Assembly: GCF_008704655.1 (NCBI RefSeq)
Contig: NZ_CP023688.1
Location: forward strand, 8,931,001-8,995,000
Source: Streptomyces rimosus
Lineage (GTDB): Bacteria > Actinomycetota > Actinomycetes > Streptomycetales > Streptomycetaceae
Reading direction: 5' to 3'
Length of the DNA: 64,000 nucleotides
Below the pieces are notes generated by a model. That model made no database searches. It saw only the letters and a program-made list of their open reading frames with translations, and was not told the origin of the DNA. Position 1 is the stretch's first letter. The number at the start of each line of letters is the position of its first letter. Positions 32,070 through 40,795 of this stretch are shown piece after piece. Made by a program: the position numbers and the translations under genes.

Positions 32070-33185
32070 TTGCGGATACGAGCGGCTCTGGTGGAAGTCC
32101 CCGGTGGGCCCTTCGGCGTTCAGGAGCTGGAGCTTGAAGCGCCCAGGGCGGACGAGATGCTGGTGCGGATCACCGCTGCGGGGATCTGCCACACCGACCT
32201 GAGCATGCGGCGGATGTGGCCGCCGCAGCGGCTGCCGATGGTCTTCGGGCATGAGGGGGCCGGGGTCGTCGAGGCGGTGGGGGACGCGGTGAGCGGGTTT
32301 GTGCCCGGGGACACCGTGTGCCTGACGTACCGGAGTTGTGGTGGCTGTGCGCAGTGTGCGGTGGGTGAGCCTGCTTACTGCGAGGACGCCGGGGCTCTGA
32401 ATGCCGGTGGCTGTCGGCCCGACGGCAGTAGTCCGCTTTCCCGTACGGACGGCGCCCCGGTCCACGGGAACTTCTTCGGCCAGTCCGCTTTCGCGTCGCA
32501 CTGCCTCACCACCGAGAGCAACACCGTCAAGATTCCCGCGGATATCCCCGCGGCCGTTGCTGCTCCTCTGGGGTGCGGTGTTCAGACAGGGGTCGGTACG
32601 GTCCGTACGGTTCTGTGCCCGTCACCGGGCGCCACGCTGGCCGTGTTCGGTGCCGGCGGTGTCGGCCTGAGTGCCGTCATGGCCGCCGTCGCCGACGACT
32701 GCACCGTCATCGCCGTCGATCCCATCGCCGCGCGCCGCTCGCTGGCCATGGAACTGGGCGCCTCGGCGGTCATCGACCCCACCACCGAGGACGATGTGGC
32801 GGCGGCCCTCCGCGATCTCACTCACGGAGGGCCGCGTTACGCGATCGACACGACCGGAAAGCCGGCCGTGGTGTCCCAGGCGATCGGCGCCCTGCGCAAA
32901 CGGGGCACGCTCGCCCTGGTCGGTATCGGTACGGCGCAATTCGACACCCTGCCGGTGCTGACCAAGGGCCTCACCCTGCGCGGGGTGACCGAAGGCGACG
33001 CCGTACCGGCCAAGGCCATTCCAGAACTGATCGACCTTTACCGGCAGGGACGGCTTCCGCTCGAAAAACTCATCACCGAGTTCCCTTTCACCGATATCGA
33101 GGCCGCCGCGGAAGCCGCTGCCACGGGGCGCGTCGTCAAGCCCGTCCTGGTCGGGCCTGCCGCCGACGGGCCCGACAACGGCTAG
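32070..33185 (+). CDS. Zinc-dependent alcohol dehydrogenase (aryl/benzyl type)
   Basis: A 371-residue medium-chain dehydrogenase. The catalytic zinc ligands lie in GICHTDLS and GHEGAGVVE, the structural zinc in SCGGCAQCAVGEPAYC, and the NAD motif in VFGAGGVGLSAV. It is close to aryl-alcohol dehydrogenases (XylB type). TTG 32070 has GAGGGAG eight bases upstream; GTG 32046 would add eight residues without a site. It would oxidise a primary alcohol to the aldehyde with NAD. Confidence 0.85.
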   Translation: MRIRAALVEVPGGPFGVQELELEAPRADEMLVRITAAGICHTDLSMRRMWPPQRLPMVFGHEGAGVVEAVGDAVSGFVPGDTVCLTYRSCGGCAQCAVGEPAYCEDAGALNAGGCRPDGSSPLSRTDGAPVHGNFFGQSAFASHCLTTESNTVKIPADIPAAVAAPLGCGVQTGVGTVRTVLCPSPGATLAVFGAGGVGLSAVMAAVADDCTVIAVDPIAARRSLAMELGASAVIDPTTEDDVAAALRDLTHGGPRYAIDTTGKPAVVSQAIGALRKRGTLALVGIGTAQFDTLPVLTKGLTLRGVTEGDAVPAKAIPELIDLYRQGRLPLEKLITEFPFTDIEAAAEAAATGRVVKPVLVGPAADGPDNG

Positions 33186-33195
33186 GCACCAGTGG

Positions 33196-34386
33196 CTAGG
33201 CGTCCAGCGGTCGGGCCTCCGGGTCCGAACGCTCCTGGTCGCGGCCGCCCCGTACGGAGCGGATCGCCTCCACCAGTCCCGCGACCAGGCGCGCCCGTTC
33301 GGGCATGGCCTCGATCACCACGTACTCGTGGTCGGCGTGGGCGCCGCTGCCCACGGCTCCGAGGCCGTCGAGTGTCGGTACGCCCAGTGCGGCCGTGAAG
33401 TTGCCGTCGCTGCCGCCGCCGACCGCCACGCCTTCGACGCCGGGGAGCAACCGCTGTGCCAGAGCGAAGAGTTCGGCCGACGCGGACTCGGGCATCGGGG
33501 GGCGGCCGATGCCGCCCCGAACGGTGATCTCCGCCTGGTCCAGGTGGGGGGAGAGCGCCGCGAAGGCCGATTCGACGCGGTCCTTCTCGTCGGCCGTCTC
33601 GACCCGTACGTCCACGGTGATGGTCGCTTCCGCGGGGACGACGTTGTCCAGGGTTCCGGCGGACGCGACGGTCGGGGTGACCGTCGTACCGATGCCGGGG
33701 CGGCCGAGCGCCGCGATGTCCAGCACCTGGTGGGCCGCTTCGACCAGGGCGTTGACGCCCGCCGCGGGTTCGAGGCCCGCGTGCGAGGCCCGGCCCGTGA
33801 CGGTGACGTGGAAGGTGCCGCAGCCCTTGCGGCCGGTCTTGAGGGCTCCGCCCTCACCGGCACCCTCCACCACGAGGACCGCGCCGCAGGCACGGGCCCG
33901 TTCCTCGATGAGGCTCCGGGAGGAGTGGGATCCGACCTCCTCGTCGGCGCTCACCAGGAATTCCACGCCCGACCGGTCGGCGAGCGACGCCACCGCGTGG
34001 ACCGCCTGGACCAGGCCGCCCAGCATGTCGAAGACGCCGGGCCCGGTCGCCCGCCCGTTCTCGGCCCTGAACGGGCGGCGGGCCAGGGTGCCGAGCGGAA
34101 AGACCGTGTCGTGGTGCCCCAGGATCAGCACGTTCGGGTCACCGCCGCCCGACCAGTGGACGTGCGGGCCGGCTGCGCTCTCGATGAGGGTGGCCTGCCC
34201 GCCCAGGCGCTTTTCGAGTACGGCGGCGACCGTGCGCGCCGATGCGGCCAAGGCGTCGCGATCGCGCGACGGGGACTCGATCTCGACGAGGGTCCTCAGG
34301 TCCGCGAGCATCGCGTCGACATCGAAGGCGGTATCGGGGTCGCTATTGGGGTCGGAGTGGAGGTGCGGGGCCTTGTGGGACGTCAT
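33196..34386 (-). CDS. M20-family metallopeptidase (carboxypeptidase G2-like)
   Basis: A 396-residue protein. The metal ligands are in ILGHHDTVFPLG (His, Asp), GPGVFDMLGG, SADEEVGSHSS (catalytic Glu pair) and the late HADHEYV. The dimerisation domain (GRASHAGLEPAAGVNAL) is present. The family cleaves C-terminal glutamate or deacylates amino acids. It converges on the alcohol dehydrogenase gene with a 10-bp gap. No signal peptide. Confidence 0.85.
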   Translation of the reverse strand: MTSHKAPHLHSDPNSDPDTAFDVDAMLADLRTLVEIESPSRDRDALAASARTVAAVLEKRLGGQATLIESAAGPHVHWSGGGDPNVLILGHHDTVFPLGTLARRPFRAENGRATGPGVFDMLGGLVQAVHAVASLADRSGVEFLVSADEEVGSHSSRSLIEERARACGAVLVVEGAGEGGALKTGRKGCGTFHVTVTGRASHAGLEPAAGVNALVEAAHQVLDIAALGRPGIGTTVTPTVASAGTLDNVVPAEATITVDVRVETADEKDRVESAFAALSPHLDQAEITVRGGIGRPPMPESASAELFALAQRLLPGVEGVAVGGGSDGNFTAALGVPTLDGLGAVGSGAHADHEYVVIEAMPERARLVAGLVEAIRSVRGGRDQERSDPEARPLDA

Positions 34387-34403
34387 GGCGTGAGCGTACG
34401 AGG

Positions 34404-35006
34404 TCACCGGTTGGCGTCGACGTGCGTCATGCACAGGCTCATGACCTCCCGGTCGTACTTGTCGAACCTCCGGTAGTCGGCCTGTCCGGGCTCGCAGCCG
34501 GTGCCCGCGCCGACCTTGGCCACCTTGTACTTCGCCGCCGCGTTCCCGCAGTCGATGATCTTGAGCTCCGGTTCCTTGTCCGTACCGCCCGTCTGCTGGA
34601 GGCAGTCGCCGACCTTCGCGGCCGTGACGCTCTGCGGGTCGGCCTTGGGCCGCTTCCTGCTCTCGGCGTTGTACTCGTCCTGGTGCATCACCACCCACGC
34701 GCCGATCCCACCGAAGATCAGCAGAACGATGAGCGCCCGCACGATGCCGGGGATGCGCACTTGCCGCGGCGGTCGCCCGCCGGGGCCGCCGTTGGGCGCC
34801 TGGCCGTACGGGGCCTGCGGGGCCTGAGGGGTTTGCGGAGCCTGTGCATAGGGAGCCTGCGGATACGGGGCTTGAGGGTACGGGGCCTGCGGATAAGGCT
34901 GCTGGCCGTACGGCGCCTGGCCCTGCGGGGGCGGGCCCTGCGGCGGCTGCGCGGGGTGGCCGTACGGGGGGTAGCCACCGTTCTGCGCTGGGGGAGGCGT
35001 GGACAT
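34404..35006 (-). CDS. LppU/SCO3897-family membrane-anchored protein
   Basis: A 200-residue protein. Residues 1-80 are a Pro/Tyr/Gln-rich cytosolic tail with the heptad-like repeat QAPYPQAPYPQAPY. One helix follows (VRALIVLLIFGGIGAWVVM), then an external domain with three or four Cys (VGDCLQQ, IIDCGNAAAKYKV, GCEPGQ, LCMTH) typical of the LppU/SCO3897 group. Function unknown; possibly a cell-envelope protein. GAGGGAA lies before ATG 35006. It is divergent from the M48 gene. Confidence 0.8.
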   Translation of the reverse strand: MSTPPPAQNGGYPPYGHPAQPPQGPPPQGQAPYGQQPYPQAPYPQAPYPQAPYAQAPQTPQAPQAPYGQAPNGGPGGRPPRQVRIPGIVRALIVLLIFGGIGAWVVMHQDEYNAESRKRPKADPQSVTAAKVGDCLQQTGGTDKEPELKIIDCGNAAAKYKVAKVGAGTGCEPGQADYRRFDKYDREVMSLCMTHVDANR

Positions 35007-35227
35007 GAAGGGTTCCCTCGTTGGGTGGAGACGTGTGCGCCGGGCACGCGGGCCGGAAAGTGGATCACCGCAGACTAGCCCGCGGCCGTCCGCGCTTTGG
35101 CATGGCCCTGGCATATAGGGGGCGTGCCCGGTCCGTCATCCAATCCCGGAAAATGGTGCGTGCGCCCTTCAAATCGCACATATGATCCTCTCGCTCCGTT
35201 TTTCTGTTTGTGGGGGGACTCTGCCCT

Positions 35228-36920
35228 GTGGGCACATCGCTGCGCGCGCTGCGCGCACTGATCCTGCTGGCCGGTTTCTACGTGCTCGCCCTCGCCGTAC
35301 TGGCCCTGCTCACCGGCGCCGCCCTCGCGGCCCGGGCCTGGGCGCCGCCCGTGGCCGCGCTCACGGTCACGGTCCTCTGCGCCCTGCTGGGCCTCCCGGT
35401 CCTGCGCGGCGTCTTCACGCTCGGCGCGGCCGGCGGCAGCCGCAAGCGCGGGAGTGGAAACGGCGTACCCGAGACCGAGGGACTGGCCGTCAGCGACGCC
35501 GAACAGCCCGAGCTGTGGCGCGCCGTCCGCTCGCTCGCCGAGCGCACCGGCACCCGCGCCCCCGACGCGATCCTCCTCACCGAAGAGGTCAACGCGGCCG
35601 TCCGCGAGGACGCCCGGCTGCTGGGCCTGCTGCCGGGACGGCGCCGCCTGTACCTCGGCGTGCCGCTGCTGATGGGCCTGACCGAACCGCAGCTGCACTC
35701 GGTGATCGCCCACGAGCTGGGTCACTACGGCAACGCGGACACCCGGCTCGCCGGCATCACCCTGCGCGGCCGGGACAGCGTGCTGCGTACGGTCGAGGGG
35801 TTTCAGGCGCCGCGGCGCAAGCTCAGGGACCGTGCGTGGGCGCGGCAGGGCCGGCCGGCCGGCCGGCGAGGCGGTGCGCGAGGGCCGGAGCATCGATCTG
35901 GGGGGTGGCGGGCGGACCGGCTTCGGCTACGGTTCCATGGCCCGGCCGTTCCAGGCGTACGCACGGTTCTATCTGCGCGCCACGAACAGCGTCGGACGTG
36001 GGCAGGAACTCGCCGCCGACCGCGTGGCCGCCCGCGTCGCGGGCCGTGACGCCACCTCGTCGGCGCTGCGCGAGATCGCGGTGCTGGACGTCGTACACGA
36101 CTTCTACCTGAACGAGTACGTCGCGCTGGGCGCTCGCGCGGCCCTGCTCCCGCCGCCCGGCGAGGTCTGCGGCGGCGTACGGCACGTGCTCGCCGACCCG
36201 GAGCTGCGGTCCGACCTGGCAGAGTTGCGCGGCGAACCGGGACCGGGAAACGGGTCGCCGTACGACTCGCACCCGCCCGTGGCCGAGCGGATCCGGCTGA
36301 TCGAAGCGCTGCCCGACGACGGCCGGGCGGCCGATCCGGCGCGGCCCGCGCTGGCGCTGCTGCGCGAACCCGGGCGCCTGCTGGTCGAGTTGGAGCGCGT
36401 CCTCCTCACACCGGAGGCGTTGGCCATGGAACGGGCCGACTGGCCGGAGCTGATCCACCGGGCGGCACACGCGCTGGCGGAGGCGGACGCGGAGGCGCTG
36501 CGTACGGCGTTGTCGGAGGCGGATGCGAAGATGGTGCGTACACTCCCGATGGACGCCCGGGAGCCCAGGGATTCCGCGGCCGGTGCCGCGCGGGACCTGG
36601 CGGCCCTGCTGGACGCCATCGACGCGGGGCGGCTGTGGCAGGTCGCGGACCACTTGCCCAAGTCGCCGGAGGCGGCGCGGGCGAGCGGCCGGGCGGCGCG
36701 GGAATTCCTGCGGCCGGTGCTCGAATGCGGGACGCGGTCGCTGGCCGAACTGGCCCTGGTGGAAGCGGCCGGGGCGCGCTGGACGCTCTCCTGGTCCACA
36801 CCGCCACGGCTGCGGCTGCCGGAGGCGCGGGACCTGACGGAACCGCTGGCGGCGGCCGTACGGGCGGCCCTCGCGGACGACCCGGACACGGCGCCACTAC
36901 GGGTCCTCCTCGCGAACTGA
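35228..36920 (+). pseudogene. M48-family metalloprotease gene split by a CCGG-repeat frameshift
   Basis: The first frame from GTG 35228 gives two N-terminal helices and the zinc motif VIAHELGHYGNADTRLAG, then reads out of frame after RQGRPAG. The next frame continues with EAVREGRSIDLGGGGRTGFG, RATNSVGRGQELAADRVAAR (the third zinc ligand region) and a long helical C-terminus ending at 36920. The break falls in a run of four CCGG units (35851-35866). Removing one unit joins the frames perfectly as RQGRPAGEAVREG. The whole product would be about 560 residues: a membrane M48 peptidase. It may be a real mutation, a reversible slip, or an assembly error. Confidence 0.8.
35851..35866. repeat. (CCGG)4 tetranucleotide tract at the frameshift
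   Basis: Four perfect CCGG units. A gain or loss of one unit shifts the frame by one base, and three units would restore the peptidase frame. Confidence 0.95.
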
Positions 36921-37070
36921 ACTGCCACGGGCTCTTCGCCCACCGGCCCGGCGCGCCGACACCTGCACGTACCCGCACGGCCAACCCGTCGCACGCACAC
37001 CCCGCAGTGCGCGAACCCCCTGAACTTCGACCCACAAACCCACCAACTCCCGAACGGACCACCCCACTTC

Positions 37071-38126
37071 ATGCACGGAATGATCCCCCTGACCATCCTC
37101 GTGGTCTCGCTCGTCGTCTGGCTGGTGAAGCGCAGACGTACGTCCAAGCTCGCCGCGGCAGCCGGTGCTGATCTGGTGCCGAGGGACAAGCAGAACACGA
37201 ACCGGTCCTTCCCGGACCCCGAGGCGGACGCCGTGGAAGCGGCCCTCGCCCGGGGCGAATGGCAGCCCGCCGCCCAGGCGATCGCCGCCGCGGGCACGGA
37301 CTGGGAGCGTCGCTCCTACCTGGTGGACATCGTCGCCGACCACGCGGCCCGGGACGACGCATGGCTGCGGGCCTGGCAGGCCGCGCGCCCGGACGACCCG
37401 GACGCGGCGGTCGTACGGGCCGCGGCGCAGGTGGCGCTGGCCTGGGAGATACGGACCGGAGCCTGGGCCAAGCACGTGACCGGCGAGCAGGCCGCCGGGT
37501 TCCTGCGGGTGCTGGAGGAGGCGCGGGAGGACTTCGCGCGGGCGCGGAAACTGGCCCTGCCGGAGGACCCCACGCCGTACCTGAAGGAAATCCCGCTCTA
37601 CAAGGGCCTGAACGCCCCGCACGAGGCGATGCTCGCGCTGTGGGACGAGGTCACCGCCCGCGCCCCGTACCACTACGAGGCCCACGCGGCGGCGCTCCAG
37701 TACTGGTGCGCGAAGTGGCACGGCTCCGCAGAGACCGCCCGTGACTTCGCGGGGCAGGCCGCGGCGTCGGCGCCGCCCGGCAGTCTGCTGACGGTCATCC
37801 GGCTGCTCGCCTGGTTCGAGCACCACCACGACGACGCGCCGTCCGAGGCGTTCGGCTGGCCGGAGGTCCGGGGCATGACCGATGCGGCGCTGGCGGATGT
37901 CGCGGCGGCGCGGCCGGACCACCCCAGGCTTGCGGAGGCCCGCCATCTGCTGGCGTACTTCCTGACCCGGCAGGAGCGGTACGAGGCGGCCCTGATCCAG
38001 TTCCGGGACGTGGACGGCTATGTGGACGCGCTGCCGTGGCGCTACTTCGAGGACCCGGCGAAGGCATTCTGCGGCGTCCGGGACGCGGCGCTGCGGGGCG
38101 CGGTGAGCGGCCAGGGGGCGTCCTGA
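37071..38126 (+). CDS. Membrane-anchored TPR-like protein (DUF4034-type)
   Basis: A 351-residue protein with one N-terminal helix (MIPLTILVVSLVVWLVKRRR) followed by a helical-repeat domain rich in Ala, Trp and His (WERRSYLVDIVADHAARDD, PYHYEAHAAALQYWCAKWHG). This arrangement resembles DUF4034 proteins. It probably serves as a binding scaffold; function unknown. It follows the peptidase gene by 150 bp on the same strand, and the ribosome site is weak. Confidence 0.75.
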   Translation: MHGMIPLTILVVSLVVWLVKRRRTSKLAAAAGADLVPRDKQNTNRSFPDPEADAVEAALARGEWQPAAQAIAAAGTDWERRSYLVDIVADHAARDDAWLRAWQAARPDDPDAAVVRAAAQVALAWEIRTGAWAKHVTGEQAAGFLRVLEEAREDFARARKLALPEDPTPYLKEIPLYKGLNAPHEAMLALWDEVTARAPYHYEAHAAALQYWCAKWHGSAETARDFAGQAAASAPPGSLLTVIRLLAWFEHHHDDAPSEAFGWPEVRGMTDAALADVAAARPDHPRLAEARHLLAYFLTRQERYEAALIQFRDVDGYVDALPWRYFEDPAKAFCGVRDAALRGAVSGQGAS

Positions 38127-38196
38127 GCACGGTGCGAACAGAACGACTGGTAATGTCAACCGTTTGTCTTGATAGACCTGATATCGAGGACTGTGT

Positions 38197-39105
38197 ATGA
38201 GTGTGTCCCCTCCGTCCGACGGCCACCAGTCCGGTGAGCCGGCGGCCGAGGCCCGCGATCCGTGGAGCCCGCCGCCGCCCGGACCGGCCCCGGACCCGGC
38301 GTCCGCACCCTGGACCCCGTACCAGACGGATCCGCTGCTGGCCGCCCGGCCGCCGCGCAACGGCATGGGCATCACGGCCCTGGTCCTCGGCATCGTCAGC
38401 CTGGTGCTCGGGGTGCTCGTCTTCCTGTTCTGGATGACCTGGCTGCCGGGGCTGCTGGCCGTGATCTTCGGCATCATCGGGATGCGTCATGCCCGCAGGG
38501 GCCAGGCGACGAACGGGACGATGGCCATGGTCGGCATGATTCTGGGCGGCCTCGGCCTGGCCGTCTCGATCCTCTGCGGGATCTTCGCCGCCGTGCTGGT
38601 GAAGGAGGCCGCCCACGAGGTGCGCGCGGAGGCCAAGAAGACGGCGGCCTCCGAGAAGGCGGAGCGGGAGAAGGCCGCGCGGGAGGAAAAGGCCCGGCAC
38701 CTGCCGTTCGGCGGGACGTACACCTTCCCGAACGGTCTGAAGGTGACCGTCGCCGAGCCGGAGCCGTTCGTCCCGGACCAGTACGCACACGGGCACGCCA
38801 AGGGCAACAAGGCGGTCCAGGTGACGATCACGGTCGTCAACACCGGTAAGAAGCGGGTCGACGCGGGGCAGGCCGGCCTGCCCCGCGTCAACGACGCCGA
38901 CGGCGCATCGGCGGAGCTGGTGATCGACGGAAGCGGGCGGCAGAAGGTCATCGACGGATACCTCCTGCCGGGCAGGCAGGTCGTCGGGAAGTACGCCTTC
39001 TCGCTGCCGCCCGACGCCGCCGACAAGGCGGAGGTCGAGTTCGGCACCGACCTCAGTGAGGCGGACTACTCCTACTGGAGCGGCCCCCTCCACCTGGGAA
39101 GCTGA
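38197..39105 (+). CDS. DUF4190/DUF4352 membrane protein
   Basis: A 302-residue protein. A Pro-rich N-terminus is followed by two helices with NGMGITALVLGIVSLVLGV and GTMAMVGMILGGLGLAVSIL (the DUF4190 motif), a charged Lys/Glu/Ala stalk (about 143-168) and an outer immunoglobulin-like DUF4352 domain (FGGTYTFPNGLKVTVAEPEP, VQVTITVVNTGKKRVDA). GAGGA precedes ATG 38197. A cell-surface protein of unknown role. Confidence 0.85.
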   Translation: MSVSPPSDGHQSGEPAAEARDPWSPPPPGPAPDPASAPWTPYQTDPLLAARPPRNGMGITALVLGIVSLVLGVLVFLFWMTWLPGLLAVIFGIIGMRHARRGQATNGTMAMVGMILGGLGLAVSILCGIFAAVLVKEAAHEVRAEAKKTAASEKAEREKAAREEKARHLPFGGTYTFPNGLKVTVAEPEPFVPDQYAHGHAKGNKAVQVTITVVNTGKKRVDAGQAGLPRVNDADGASAELVIDGSGRQKVIDGYLLPGRQVVGKYAFSLPPDAADKAEVEFGTDLSEADYSYWSGPLHLGS

Positions 39106-39234
39106 CCCGGCCCCGGCCCGTACCGCACTGACCGGCACGGGCCGCGGCATGGCCGGTTCCGCCGTTGTCCCTGATGCCGGCGTGCAGTTGGCTTGCGCTG
39201 TTGCGTCCGGTGTCCGTGGGGCTGGGGAGGAAAC

Positions 39235-40572
39235 GTGCAGCGATGGACCACTGTCCTGGCAGTGCTGGCGGCGGCCTGTGTCACGACGCTGCCCGCCGCG
39301 TCCGCCCTCGGCGCGGACACCGGTACGGCCGGGGGGAGCGCGCGGCGGGTCAGCGTCAGCGCCACCGGAGCCCAGGCCGACGGTGACTCCTCCGGCGCCG
39401 TGCTCAGCGCGAACGGACGCGTCGTCGTCTTCACCAGCCAGGCCCGCAACCTCGTACCGGGTACGCCCGAGGGGACCGGCATCCAGCTGTACGCCAAGGA
39501 CCTGCGGACCGGGCGGGTGGACCTCGTCAGCGCGAACCCGGACGGCTCGCCGGGGTACGAACCCGGTTATGTGCACGCGGTGAGTGCCGACGGCCGGTAC
39601 GTCGCCTTCGACTCGCCGTCCAGCACCCTCGACCCGCGCGATTCCGGCGACGGCATGGACGTCTTCCTCCGCGACCGCCGCACGGGCACCACCGAGCTGA
39701 TCACCCGGCACGACGGCGACCCGGGCGCCGGGCGCAGCTTCCTGCCCTCGATCAGCGCCGACGGGCGCTACCTCGCCTTCACTTCGCTGCGCGCCGACCT
39801 CGTGCCGGGGGACACCAACGACCGGGCGGACGTCTTCGTCCGCGACCGGCAGCGGGGGACCACGCGGCGCGTCAGCGTCGCCAGTGACGGTACGCAGGCC
39901 GACGCGGCCTCCGACAACGCCGTCATCAGCGCCGACGGGCGGCAGGTGGCCTTCACGACCGAGGCGAAGAACCTGTTCCCCTGGCCCCAGGGTGCGCCGG
40001 GCATCGCCAGGCCGCAGCCGCCGTACGTGTCGTTCGGCGTGCACGACCTGCGGACCGGCGGGACCAGGGCGGGCGCGTACAACCAGAACGGCATCCCGGC
40101 CCGCGTCCAGTACGGCCTGCACTTCTCGCCGGACGGCCGGTACCTCCTCTTCGACACCAGCGACGCGCTGCTGCCGGGCGACGAGTCCGGGTGGTGGGGC
40201 TTCTACTCCCGCGACCTGCGCACGGGCGCGTACGCACGACTGGCCGCACGGCCGGACGGCGGCCGCCCGACAGGCAGTGTGACCGGCGCCGGCCTCAGCG
40301 CCGACAACCGGACCGCCTTCTTCACCACCAACGCCCCCGACCTGGTACCGGACGACACCAACGGCACCTGGGACGTGTTCGCCCGCGACCTGCGCAGCGG
40401 CGAGGTCACCCGGCTCGGCTCGACCCCGGACGGCGGACCGCCCGCCGAGGGCTCCTACGGGGTGTCGCCCGACCGCCGCGGCCGGCTGGTGGCCTTCACC
40501 AGCGCCAGCGCCGACCTGGTGCCGGGCGACACCAACGGGGCGACGGACATCTTCGTACGGCGACTGCGCTGA
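39235..40572 (+). CDS. Secreted TolB-like/WD40-type beta-propeller protein
   Basis: A 445-residue protein with a Sec signal (VLAVLAAACVTTLPAASALG). The mature part is a series of PD40 repeats, each with the pattern SADGRYVAF...LVPGDTNxxxDVFVRDRxxGTT, seen about six times. This predicts a six-bladed propeller outside the cell. GGGGAGGAAAC precedes GTG 39235. Binding function only; no enzyme motif seen. Confidence 0.85.
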   Translation: MQRWTTVLAVLAAACVTTLPAASALGADTGTAGGSARRVSVSATGAQADGDSSGAVLSANGRVVVFTSQARNLVPGTPEGTGIQLYAKDLRTGRVDLVSANPDGSPGYEPGYVHAVSADGRYVAFDSPSSTLDPRDSGDGMDVFLRDRRTGTTELITRHDGDPGAGRSFLPSISADGRYLAFTSLRADLVPGDTNDRADVFVRDRQRGTTRRVSVASDGTQADAASDNAVISADGRQVAFTTEAKNLFPWPQGAPGIARPQPPYVSFGVHDLRTGGTRAGAYNQNGIPARVQYGLHFSPDGRYLLFDTSDALLPGDESGWWGFYSRDLRTGAYARLAARPDGGRPTGSVTGAGLSADNRTAFFTTNAPDLVPDDTNGTWDVFARDLRSGEVTRLGSTPDGGPPAEGSYGVSPDRRGRLVAFTSASADLVPGDTNGATDIFVRRLR

Positions 40573-40660
40573 CGACCGCCCCGCATCCGGGCACGGCGGA
40601 CCACGGCGGCCGCGGAAAACCCGTACCGCCCGGATCGGCCCGCCTGCTACGGTCGCCGGC

Positions 40661-40711
40661 ATGAAGCGCGCCGCGATGACGACGACGCCGGACACGGTCC
40701 CGGCGCGCTGA
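40661..40711 (+). CDS. Threonine-rich leader peptide of the thrS paralogue
   Basis: The 16-residue frame MKRAAMTTTPDTVPAR ends at TGA 40709-40711. It has three Thr codons in a row (ACG ACG ACG) and a fourth two codons later. It lies directly before a strong hairpin and a threonyl-tRNA synthetase gene, as expected for ribosome-mediated attenuation: a ribosome stalled on Thr codons would change folding downstream. Confidence 0.75.
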   Translation: MKRAAMTTTPDTVPAR

Positions 40712-40725
40712 CACCTGATCCAGCA

Positions 40726-40755
40726 GAAGCCCCGGGGCGAGTGCCCCGGGGCTTC
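40726..40755 (+). terminator. Attenuator hairpin before the thrS paralogue
   Basis: A perfect 13-bp stem (GAAGCCCCGGGGC with GCCCCGGGGCTTC) and GAGT loop, 14 bases after the leader-peptide stop and 40 bases before the synthetase start. Confidence 0.8.
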
Positions 40756-40795
40756 GCCGTCCGGTCACTCGCCCGCCGCACGCGAGGAGACCACC

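Noticed and set aside
40573..40795. A T-box riboswitch before the ThrRS gene
   Set aside because: No T-box sequence (TGGNACCGCG) or specifier stem was seen; the Thr-rich leader peptide plus hairpin explains the control.
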